DNA of 64,000 bases from contig NZ_CP117460.1 of assembly GCF_030687145.1 (NCBI RefSeq), positions 4,898,001-4,962,000 on the forward strand, in the 5' to 3' direction. This DNA is from Pseudomonas sp. FP1742 (lineage in GTDB: Bacteria > Pseudomonadota > Gammaproteobacteria > Pseudomonadales > Pseudomonadaceae). The position numbers were made by a program, and so were the translations under genes. Positions 56,831 to 64,000 of the stretch are shown one piece after another. Under the pieces are notes generated by a model. The model was given only the letters and a program-made list of their open reading frames with translations, did no database searches and had not been told where the DNA came from. Position 1 is the stretch's first letter; every line of letters starts with the position of its first letter.

Positions 56831-56859
56831 ATTCTATGGATGGATTGAGGGGTCGTCAA
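56831..56859 (-). promoter_or_regulatory. Sigma-70 promoter of the tRNA operon
   Basis: On the minus strand TTGACG (56859-56854), 17-base spacer, TAGAAT (56836-56831), followed at once by GCGCGCC. The GC-rich discriminator is typical of stable-RNA promoters under stringent control. Confidence 0.85.
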
Positions 56860-57149
56860 CCCCCAGATATAAATTTATTTAAATCAATGACTTCGCCCTG
56901 CTTTCGGCAGCAATTCAGGCTTTTGTGTCGCCTGACCTTTGGCGCCTATATTCTGGCATCCACCGAGACGCTATAGTCCATACCGAGATGATGGCAATGT
57001 GCACCTCGCACGCTATTTACTTATAGAAGCGGCATTGCTGCCGATATAAGCAGAGCTATAGCCGATTCACTCGTCGAGCGGCCCTATGCGCCCATATGCC
57101 AAGCCACTACACTCGACTCGCACGCGAACCCCATAAAGAGGTCTTACCG
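56860..57149. other. Intergenic region upstream of the membrane protein gene
   Basis: 290 bases beyond the tRNA promoter. Locally A/T-rich (ATAAATTTATTTAAAT near 56870-56884) and containing several TATA-like boxes; I cannot choose a promoter for the 57150 gene with confidence. No gene is seen. Confidence 0.5.
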
Positions 57150-57920
57150 GTGACACCACTCATGATCACCCTGCTAGTCGTAGCCGGGATCGCACTATTG
57201 ATCGCCATTGGCTACATGAACCATGTGGTGGAAAACAATAAGCTGGAAAAAGCCCGCACCAAGGTTGAACTCAACGACCGCCTGCGTCGCTGCGGCGAAA
57301 TCACCGAGACCTTTCCCGGTCAGTTCATGACACCCGCGCTCAAGTTGCTATTGACCCGCCTGGAATTGAACGTCTGCCAGCGCCTGCTCAACCTGGAAAA
57401 AACCAGCGCCCCGCTCAAGGCACGGATTACCGAACTCAGTGCCTTGGTCGCCCAGGGCGAATCGATCCCGGTCAACAACCCGCCGGCACCGATCCAGACC
57501 GAAGCCAAGGCCAAAGATGTGCGTTTCCTGCTCGAAGCCCTGCATGGCCAGATCACCCGTGCCGCACAGGACGGTTATCTGCCGACCAACGAAGCCAAGC
57601 ACTGGATCCGCGAGGTCCGCCACATCCTGGTGCTGCTGCACATCGAATTCTTCAACAACCTCGGCCAGCATTCCCTGCAACAGAACCAGCCAGGTCAGGC
57701 CCGCCTGGCCTTCGAACGTGGCGTGCAGTACCTGCGCAAACAACCGGAGCCCCAGATCTACAGCGAGCAACTCGAGTACCTGGAAAAACTCCTGGCCCGC
57801 GCCAATGACCAGGTCATGGACAAAATCGCCCCGGTTGAAGGCGAGGTCAACCAATTGACCGAAGGCCTCAAAGACGTCGAGGCCGATGCTGACTGGAAGA
57901 AAAAAGCGATCTACGACTGA
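57150..57920 (+). CDS. Membrane-anchored conserved hypothetical protein
   Basis: Protein of 256 residues from a GTG at 57150 with AGAGG 8 bases upstream; an ATG four codons later is possible. One membrane helix at residues 5-24 (ITLLVVAGIALLIAIGYM) is followed by a long cytoplasmic helical part (NKLEKARTKVELNDRLRRCG, EVRHILVLLHIEFFNNLGQH) with coiled-coil and TPR-like character (GQARLAFERGVQYLRKQ). I do not recognise a named family. It stands alone. Confidence 0.82.
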   Translation: MTPLMITLLVVAGIALLIAIGYMNHVVENNKLEKARTKVELNDRLRRCGEITETFPGQFMTPALKLLLTRLELNVCQRLLNLEKTSAPLKARITELSALVAQGESIPVNNPPAPIQTEAKAKDVRFLLEALHGQITRAAQDGYLPTNEAKHWIREVRHILVLLHIEFFNNLGQHSLQQNQPGQARLAFERGVQYLRKQPEPQIYSEQLEYLEKLLARANDQVMDKIAPVEGEVNQLTEGLKDVEADADWKKKAIYD

Positions 57921-57981
57921 TCATGCAAATGCTGAAAAGCCACCGGGTCAGGTTTATGTCTGTCAATTAAGGAACGAAACC

Positions 57982-58071
57982 TGTGGGAGCGGGCTTGCTC
58001 GCGAAGACGTCAGGTCAGCCAACATCAATGTTGAATGACACACCGCTTTCGCGAACAAGCCCGCTCCCACA
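57982..58071. repeat. REPIN (inverted REP pair)
   Basis: Copies at 57982-58006 (TGTGGGAGCGGGCTTGCTCG) and 58044-58071 inverted, the latter with one change (GCGAACAAG). Lies between two convergent genes. Confidence 0.9.
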
Positions 58072-58083
58072 TGGATTGCGCTG

Positions 58084-60048
58084 CTACAGCCTGAAATGCC
58101 CCACCATCCCCTTCAACTCAACCCCCAGCTGCGCCAGCTCGATACTCGACGCCGCATTGCCCTGCATCGCCAACGAAGACTGATCCGCACTGGCGCGAAT
58201 ACTCGTCACACTGCGATTGATCTCCTCGGCTACCGAGCTCTGCTCCTCTGCTGCCGCCGCAATCTGATGGTTCATCTGCTGAATCAATGACACCGCCGCC
58301 GCAATGCTCCCCAACGCACTCTCGGTCTGCAATGCATCGCTCACTGCCAGCTTCACCAACTCGCCACTGCTCTGAATCTGCTGCACCGACGACTGCGCCG
58401 CCGAGCGCAAGGCGCTGACCAGACGCTCGATTTCCTCGGTCGATTGCTGGGTTCGCTTGGCCAACGCCCGAACCTCATCGGCCACCACCGCAAAGCCCCT
58501 GCCCTGCTCACCGGCCCGCGCCGCTTCGATGGCCGCATTGAGCGCCAACAGGTTGGTCTGCTCGGCAACGCTTTTGATCACGCTGAGCACCGTGCCGATG
58601 TTCTGGATTTCCGCGCTGAGGCTTTCGATGCTGGAGCTGGCCGAGGTGGCCGAGTCTGCCAGTTGCTCGATCCGCGCCATGCTCTGGCGCACCACCTGCT
58701 GACCGCTTTCAACCTTGCCATCGGCAGTCTGCGCCGCCTGGGCGGCCTCCTCCGCGTTCCGTGCAACGTCGTGCACCGTGGCGGTCATCTGGTTCATCGC
58801 GGTGGCGACTTGCTCGGTTTCTTCCTTCTGGCTGCTGACTTCAAGGTTGGTCTGCTCGGTCACCGACGACAGCGATTGAGCAGAGTTTGCCAGCTGTTCG
58901 ATACCGGCCTGCAAGCCGCTGACGATGCTACTGAGACCCGCGCCCATTTGCTGCATGGCCTGCATCAGCTGGCCGATCTCGTCGCGGCGGGTCACGTCAA
59001 TCGTCGCGCTCAAATCGCCCGCGGCGATCTGTTGGGCGACACGGATCACACTGCGCAGCGGTGCGACGATCAACCGGGTAATCACCCACGCGGCAATCAG
59101 CCCGACCAGCAGGGCCAGTGCCGAGGAGCCGATGATCAACAGCGAGTTCTTTTTCAGCTCTGCCTGCATCGACCGGTCTTCGGCCACATAGGCCTGGTCC
59201 ACCCGCTCCACCACTTGAGCGGCGCGCTGTTGGAGTTGCTCCGAGACAGTCTTTTCCTGCTCCAACAGGCCGGTGTACTCGGTAAGTTTTTCACTGAAAC
59301 TGGCAATATGACCCGACACTTCATTGAGGACAGTCTGGTAGCCCTCATCCTTGACCGTGGTTTTCAACTGCCCGGCCTGGGTCAGGGCCTGGTCGGCCTG
59401 CTCGATCTTGCCCTGCCCGGCGCTGTCGTCGCCCTTGCGGCTCTGGTCCAGGCGTACACGCGCTTCGTTCATGGCCTGCAACATCAGCCGCGATACCTGG
59501 CTGACCTGATTGGCCTGTTCGATGAATTGCGCGCCGTCCTTGCCCTCGGATTCCTTCAAGGCATAGGCGCCATCGTCGGCAAGCCCGGCCTGCAGCACAT
59601 CCAGGTTATTGGCCACGCTGGACACCGACCAACTGGCCATTTCCAGTGCCAGGTCCTTGGCCTGACTCAACGAGACGAACTCGTCAAAAGCCTTTCGATA
59701 AGCCACCAGAGACTGTTCGACATCATTCATGACCGGCACGTTGGCCGCGGACTGTGCCTTGAGCTCGGCTGCCAGAGCGATCAGTGCGTCCACGCCCGCG
59801 TGCAAGGCGTCCACGGTTTTCGGGTCACCGCGCAAGGCGTAGTCCTGCTCGAGCAATCGCACCTTGAGCAAACTGCTGTTGAGCGACGACATCTGCTTGA
59901 GCCCGTCAAAGCGATGACTGATGGTTTGCAGGGACCACACGCCAATGGCCGCCACCAAGGCTGTCAACAGCAGCACCAATACAAACCCGACACCCAGTTT
60001 TTTCGCCATACCGAGGTTGGCAAAACGTCCTTGCACGGCCGAAATCAT
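58084..60048 (-). CDS. Methyl-accepting chemotaxis protein, HBM-type sensor
   Basis: Transmembrane chemoreceptor of 654 residues from ATG 60048 with AGGGGA 9 bases upstream. First membrane helix at about 17-37 ([20 protein letters not shown]), then a long helical periplasmic sensor of about 260 residues, the size of helical bimodular (HBM) domains such as that of McpS. The second helix near 300-320 ([20 protein letters not shown]) is followed by HAMP ([20 protein letters not shown]) and the signalling domain with the hairpin tip [23 protein letters not shown] sensors bind organic acids; the ligand here is not known. Confidence 0.92.
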   Translation of the reverse strand: MISAVQGRFANLGMAKKLGVGFVLVLLLTALVAAIGVWSLQTISHRFDGLKQMSSLNSSLLKVRLLEQDYALRGDPKTVDALHAGVDALIALAAELKAQSAANVPVMNDVEQSLVAYRKAFDEFVSLSQAKDLALEMASWSVSSVANNLDVLQAGLADDGAYALKESEGKDGAQFIEQANQVSQVSRLMLQAMNEARVRLDQSRKGDDSAGQGKIEQADQALTQAGQLKTTVKDEGYQTVLNEVSGHIASFSEKLTEYTGLLEQEKTVSEQLQQRAAQVVERVDQAYVAEDRSMQAELKKNSLLIIGSSALALLVGLIAAWVITRLIVAPLRSVIRVAQQIAAGDLSATIDVTRRDEIGQLMQAMQQMGAGLSSIVSGLQAGIEQLANSAQSLSSVTEQTNLEVSSQKEETEQVATAMNQMTATVHDVARNAEEAAQAAQTADGKVESGQQVVRQSMARIEQLADSATSASSSIESLSAEIQNIGTVLSVIKSVAEQTNLLALNAAIEAARAGEQGRGFAVVADEVRALAKRTQQSTEEIERLVSALRSAAQSSVQQIQSSGELVKLAVSDALQTESALGSIAAAVSLIQQMNHQIAAAAEEQSSVAEEINRSVTSIRASADQSSLAMQGNAASSIELAQLGVELKGMVGHFRL

Positions 60049-60156
60049 TGCGCTTAGTCCCCTGCCATTGTCTGTTGATGCAGATTCGCAACGGGCTTGT
60101 GCCAACACAAGTCTCGGGCGTCGGAATAATGGCAAAAAGCTACGCCCACGTCGCTT

Positions 60157-61548
60157 TCAGAACGCTTGAGGTCGATCCCGAGCCGTGGCTTGAAAAAATG
60201 CCCTGGCGCGAGGATCACAAGCATAAGCAACGTTGATGCGCTGCCAGTCATGTGCTTGGCCGGTGGGGCTGAATGCCGTTGCACAAGACAGCAGGACGCC
60301 GAAGCGTCGCGCTTGAATCCGCACCTGAGCGGAGTCGGACTTGCGCGATCGCGCCCAGATGAACAGTCCGCCCACGGGTTTGCCGAAAACTTCCCATTCC
60401 GCGTCTTCGAGCACTTGCAAGGCAGCCTCCCTGTCAGTGCTCAAACGCTGACGCTGACGCTGCACCAATTTGCGATAGGCGCCACTGGCCAATAGACAAG
60501 CCAGCACCGACTCGCAAAACCGTGAAGCACCCATGCTGCTGATCATCTTGACCTCGGCCAGCCGCGAAATGATATCGGCCCTGGCCACGACAAAGCCGAC
60601 CCGCAACGAACTGCTGAGGGTCTTGGAGTAACTGCCGACGTAAATCACGTTGTCATCGATACCCAATGCCGCAAGACGCGTACCGGGACCGCTGTGCAAG
60701 TCCGCGTAGACGTCGTCTTCGACCACCAGCACACCATGGTTTCTGGCCAGTTGCAGAACCTGCTGAGCCACGCCCGGGGTCAAACTGCTGCCGGTGGGGT
60801 TGTGATAAAAGCTGTTGATGAACAAACCACGGGGGTTGTGCTTGAGCAACAGTGTCTGGAGTGCTTCGATGTCTGGACCACGCGGGGTTCGTGGCACCTC
60901 GATCATGCTGATCCCGTGCAGCCTGAGCAAATCGAACAGCATCGAATAACCGGGGCTCTCCACCACCACGCAATCGCCCGGCTTGAACAGCGTGCGCACG
61001 ATCAGGTCGAGCCCATGACTGGCACCCGCCGTGGTCAGGATTCGACTGGCATCCACCGCGATATCCAGCAGTTTCAACCGTTTGAGGATCTGTTCGCGCA
61101 GGGCAAGCAGGCCCAACGGCGTGCTGTAGTTGAACAATCCGGCCATGTCGGTGCGGCTGACCTGGCGTATGGCATAGCTCAGGTCGTCGGTCTCGCGCCA
61201 GCTTTCGGGTAATCCGCCGCAACCCAGCATCAGTTCGCCCACGAGGCCATTCTGTTCGTTCTCAGCCCCCTCGATCCAGGAACAATCCCGTTGCCCTTGA
61301 GCGGCCAGCGCCGTTGCCGCGACAAAGAAACCCGCCCCATTACGCGTCGCCAGCACCCCTTGAACCACCAGCCGTTCACAGGCCTCGACCACACTGGATT
61401 GGCTGAGCAGATTGATCCGCGCAATTTGCCGCACGGAAGGCAACCGCGTGCCCGGCGGCATCTCGCCACGACGGAGCCGGTCGGCCAACGCATCGACGAT
61501 TTGCTGCACGACCGGCACCAATGCCTGTCGATCGATTCTCAACTCCAT
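60157..61548 (-). CDS. MocR/PdxR-type regulator (GntR + aminotransferase domain)
   Basis: Regulator of 463 residues. GntR winged helix at about 8-75 (LADRLRRGEMPPGTRLPSVR), then a fold-type I aminotransferase domain with PLP lysine in VGSYSKTLSSSLRVGF, and FINSFYHNPTG and TTAGASHGLDL. Such proteins use PLP to sense an amino compound and control a neighbouring gene. ATG 61548 is chosen; a TTG two codons upstream also fits the AGGAG site. No obvious divergent target lies next to it; the chemoreceptor gene follows. Confidence 0.9.
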   Translation of the reverse strand: MELRIDRQALVPVVQQIVDALADRLRRGEMPPGTRLPSVRQIARINLLSQSSVVEACERLVVQGVLATRNGAGFFVAATALAAQGQRDCSWIEGAENEQNGLVGELMLGCGGLPESWRETDDLSYAIRQVSRTDMAGLFNYSTPLGLLALREQILKRLKLLDIAVDASRILTTAGASHGLDLIVRTLFKPGDCVVVESPGYSMLFDLLRLHGISMIEVPRTPRGPDIEALQTLLLKHNPRGLFINSFYHNPTGSSLTPGVAQQVLQLARNHGVLVVEDDVYADLHSGPGTRLAALGIDDNVIYVGSYSKTLSSSLRVGFVVARADIISRLAEVKMISSMGASRFCESVLACLLASGAYRKLVQRQRQRLSTDREAALQVLEDAEWEVFGKPVGGLFIWARSRKSDSAQVRIQARRFGVLLSCATAFSPTGQAHDWQRINVAYACDPRARAFFQATARDRPQAF

Positions 61549-61703
61549 GAGCAAGCAAACTCCTGTCTGTTTTGCGGGAAACAGTTAATCACAGGAACGC
61601 TCGACAGGATGTGCGACAACACCGCCAAAACCCTCGGTTCTAACCATTTGAAACACAATGGCTTTCACGGAACCGACGGCAGTGTGCGTAATGCTGAGAA
61701 ACC

Positions 61704-61816
61704 TGTGGCGAGCGAGCTTGCTCGCGCTGGGCTGCGCAGCGGCCCCAATAATCTGGCAACCATTGCCAATTTTTGTGAGTGCTGCGCACTCAAGCGGGAG
61801 CAAGCTCCCTCGCCAT
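61704..61816. repeat. REPIN of a second REP family
   Basis: Left copy 61704-61744 (TGTGGCGAGCGAGCTTGCTC, then GCTGGGCTGCGCAGC) and inverted right copy 61781-61816 (CGGGAGCAAGCTCCCTCGCC). The core differs from the other REP elements in the window, so it is another family. Confidence 0.8.
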
Positions 61817-61842
61817 AAAAGCAGGTGTATCGAAACGCCTGA

Positions 61843-62604
61843 TTAAAACGCCGTGACCCCACCATCCACCGCCAGCGAATGACCGGTGGTGAACGCCGCG
61901 CCGTCGCTGCACAGGTACAGCACCGCGCTGGCAATCTCCTCGACCTTGCCGATGCGCCCGACCGGGTGCATGGCGTTGGCGAACTCGCCCTTTTTCGGGT
62001 CTGCTTCATAGGCACGGCGGAACATGTCGGTGTCGATCACCGCCGGACACACCGCGTTCACACGGATCTTTTTCTTGGCGTATTCGATGGCCGCCGATTT
62101 GGTCAGGCCGATCACCGCGTGTTTCGAGGCTGCGTAAATACTCATCTTCGGCGCAGCGCCCAGGCCGGCGACCGAAGCGGTGTTGACGATCGCGCCGCCG
62201 CCCTGGGCCAGCAGCAACGGCAACTGATACTTCATGCACAGCCAGACGCCTTTGACGTTAACGCCCATGATCGCGTCGAACTCATCGACCGTACCCTCGG
62301 CCAGCTTGCCTTTTTCGATTTCGATGCCGGCATTGTTGAAGGCATAGTCGAGACGGCCGTAGGCATTCACAACCTCGTCCATCAGATTTTTTACTTCGCT
62401 TTCCACGGTGACGTTGCAGCGCACGAAGGTCGCTTCGCCGCCGGCGGTACGAATCAGCGCCACCGTGCCTTCACCACCGGCCGTGTCCAGATCGGCCACC
62501 ACCACTTTCAACCCTTCGGCGGCGAACGCCAAAGCGGTTGCGCGGCCAATGCCATTGGCCGCGCCCGTTACAACGGCAACCTGGCCGGAAAACGTCATGC
62601 TCAT
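61843..62604 (-). CDS. Short-chain dehydrogenase/reductase
   Basis: Classical SDR of 253 residues from ATG 62604, with GAGGA 7 bases upstream. Cofactor loop TGAANGIG, ADLD at the end of the second strand (prefers NAD), FNNAGIE, and the catalytic YAASKHAVIGL. The C-terminus ends AVDGGVTAF. Substrate unknown. Divergent from the CurA-like reductase over 235 bases. Confidence 0.9.
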   Translation of the reverse strand: MSMTFSGQVAVVTGAANGIGRATALAFAAEGLKVVVADLDTAGGEGTVALIRTAGGEATFVRCNVTVESEVKNLMDEVVNAYGRLDYAFNNAGIEIEKGKLAEGTVDEFDAIMGVNVKGVWLCMKYQLPLLLAQGGGAIVNTASVAGLGAAPKMSIYAASKHAVIGLTKSAAIEYAKKKIRVNAVCPAVIDTDMFRRAYEADPKKGEFANAMHPVGRIGKVEEIASAVLYLCSDGAAFTTGHSLAVDGGVTAF

Positions 62605-62839
62605 TGTTATGTCCTCGAAGAGAAGAATGTGGGGAGTCACGTGTTTTCAGTTAGCCACAGCGCCCTGTGACACGGCAGCACTATCAGAAGGCCGGTTGGC
62701 CGCCCATGAGTGGCAGTGATACAACGGGCGCCGTTACTATCACCGCACTGGATCGATGTGCATTCGCCGCGTCAGCCAACCTTGCAGCATCGTCCATGAA
62801 GGTCTATCAACAAGACTTCATTCACCTTGAGTGCCTGCC

Positions 62840-63844
62840 ATGACTACCCAGACCAATCGCCAGTTCCTCCTCGCCAAACGTCCCGTGGGGCCAGCTACCC
62901 GCGAGACGTTCACCTATCAAGAAGTACCGGTCGGCGAACCGGCGACGGGGCAGATCCTGGTCAAGAATGAATACCTGTCCCTGGACCCGGCCATGCGTGG
63001 CTGGATGAACGAGGGCAAGTCCTACATCCCGCCGGTCGGCATTGGTGAAGTGATGCGTGCATTGGGCGTAGGCAAAGTCATCGCCTCGAACAATCCGGGC
63101 TTTGCCGTGGGGGACTACGTCAACGGTGCCTTGGGTGTGCAGGATTACTTCCTTGGCGAGCCGCGAGGTTTCTACAAGGTCGATCCGAAACTGGCGCCAC
63201 TGCCGCGTTACTTATCCGCGCTGGGCATGACCGGGATGACTGCCTACTTTGCCTTGCTCGATGTCGGCGCGCCGAAAGCCGGCGACACCGTGGTGTTGTC
63301 GGGCGCGGCCGGTGCGGTGGGCAGCATTGCCGGGCAGATCGCCAAGATCAAAGGTTGCCGGGTGGTCGGCATTGCCGGCGGCGCGGACAAGTGCAAATTC
63401 CTGATTGATGAGCTGGGTTTTGACGGTGCCATCGACTACAAGAACGAAGACGTGATCGCCGGCCTCAAGCGTGAATGCCCGAAAGGTGTCGACGTGTATT
63501 TCGATAACGTCGGCGGCGATATTCTCGACGCCGTGCTCAGCCGTCTGAACATGAAGGCGCGGGTGGTGATTTGCGGTGCCATCAGCCAATACAACAACAA
63601 GGAAGCGGTCAAGGGCCCGGCCAACTATCTGTCGCTGCTGGTCAACCGCGCGCGGATGGAAGGCTTCGTGGTGATGGATTACGCCGCGCAGTTCGCCGCT
63701 GCCGGGCAGGAAATGGCCGGCTGGATGGCCAAGGGGCAGCTCAAGAGCAAGGAAGACATCGTCGAAGGACTGGAGACGTTTCCGGAGACACTGATGAAGT
63801 TGTTCAGCGGTGAGAACTTCGGAAAGTTGGTGTTGAAGGTTTAA
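62840..63844 (+). CDS. NADPH-dependent zinc-independent MDR oxidoreductase (CurA/leukotriene-B4-dehydrogenase-like)
   Basis: Medium-chain reductase of 334 residues. N-terminal NQFLLAKRP-like start (TNRQFLLAKRPVG), YLSLDPAMRGWM, nucleotide-binding VVLSGAAGAVGSIAGQIAK, and VYFDNVGGDILDAVL. No zinc-binding cysteines. Family members reduce alkenal or alkenone double bonds (CurA reduces curcumin). The start is ATG 62840; a GTG three codons upstream also exists. Confidence 0.92.
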   Translation: MTTQTNRQFLLAKRPVGPATRETFTYQEVPVGEPATGQILVKNEYLSLDPAMRGWMNEGKSYIPPVGIGEVMRALGVGKVIASNNPGFAVGDYVNGALGVQDYFLGEPRGFYKVDPKLAPLPRYLSALGMTGMTAYFALLDVGAPKAGDTVVLSGAAGAVGSIAGQIAKIKGCRVVGIAGGADKCKFLIDELGFDGAIDYKNEDVIAGLKRECPKGVDVYFDNVGGDILDAVLSRLNMKARVVICGAISQYNNKEAVKGPANYLSLLVNRARMEGFVVMDYAAQFAAAGQEMAGWMAKGQLKSKEDIVEGLETFPETLMKLFSGENFGKLVLKV

Positions 63845-63872
63845 CCCGGTATCTGAAGCATCCACAAACCAA

Positions 63873-63957
63873 TGTGGGAGCGGGCTTGCTCGCGAAGGCG
63901 GCATGTCAGTCAACGATAATGTCGACTGATATGCCGCCTTCGCGAGCAAGCCCGCTT
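63873..63957. repeat. REPIN with long near-perfect arms
   Basis: Arms of 34 bases (AGCGGGCTTGCTCGCGAAGG onwards) pair with a single mismatch around a short loop. It lies just after the CurA-like gene and could act as a strong mRNA hairpin. Confidence 0.9.
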
Positions 63958-64000
63958 GTATGTTTAGACTTGAAGGGGTGGGTGGGACTAAAAGCCCGAT

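Noticed and set aside
58444..60057. Open frame of 537 codons antisense to the chemoreceptor
   Set aside because: Shadow of the receptor gene; no motif, Leu/His-rich composition.

Overview
The window is chromosomal DNA of a Pseudomonas of the fluorescens group. This is inferred from the gene order of the fatty-acid cluster, an RNase E gene with a very long leader, OprD-type porin and FadE proteins of pseudomonad type, GC-rich codon use, and scattered REP/REPIN palindromes (core TGTGGGAGCGGGCTTGCTCG). Almost all of it is core genome. No insertion sequence, prophage or CRISPR array was seen.

Layout. (1) 1-7048: envelope-lipid cluster on the minus strand, yceD-rpmF-plsX-fabD-fabG-acpP-fabF-pabC-mltG (mltG cut by the window edge), with yceF divergent. 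(2) 7109-9736: rluC-HAD phosphatase-sppA. (3) 9737-13700: rne with a predicted leader of about 640 nt, then a terminator. (4) 13839-18200: molybdenum hydroxylase operon (2Fe-2S subunit, molybdopterin subunit, XdhC, MocA). (5) 18443-25297: comEC, exbB, exbD, lpxK, trm112, kdsB, low-MW phosphatase, murB; DUF2062 gene divergent. (6) 26122-32504: ABC-2 exporter, glutathione transferase, transglutaminase-like protein, fadE, PA2817-like protein. (7) 32680-35898: LysR regulator divergent from a compact AlaX / Fe(II)-2OG oxygenase / LysE exporter operon. (8) 35964-41343: OprD porin and MFS carrier, divergent LysR regulator, UPF0317 hydro-lyase, NTF2-like protein. (9) 41735-56296: a complete tad/Flp pilus locus. 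(10) 56356-56768: tandem tRNA-Gly/tRNA-Glu pairs. (11) 57150-63844: membrane protein, chemoreceptor, MocR regulator, SDR, CurA-like reductase.

How the genes work together. Region 1 makes the acyl chains and ACP used for membrane lipid and lipid A; region 5 adds CMP-Kdo synthesis, lipid A 4'-kinase and MurB, so both serve the envelope. The tad locus holds two nearly identical Flp prepilins, a prepilin peptidase, pseudopilins, assembly ATPase, platform proteins, secretin and pilotin-like lipoprotein. It also holds two less expected members: a dedicated AAA+ ATPase and a regulator with a degenerate receiver domain fused to an AraC-type DNA-binding domain.

The best candidate for an undescribed system is 33709-35898. 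There a near-consensus promoter drives an aminoacyl-tRNA trans-editing protein, a non-haem iron oxygenase and an amino-acid exporter. This is the arrangement expected if the cell makes, tolerates and secretes an oxidised non-protein amino acid. That function is inferred from gene content only.
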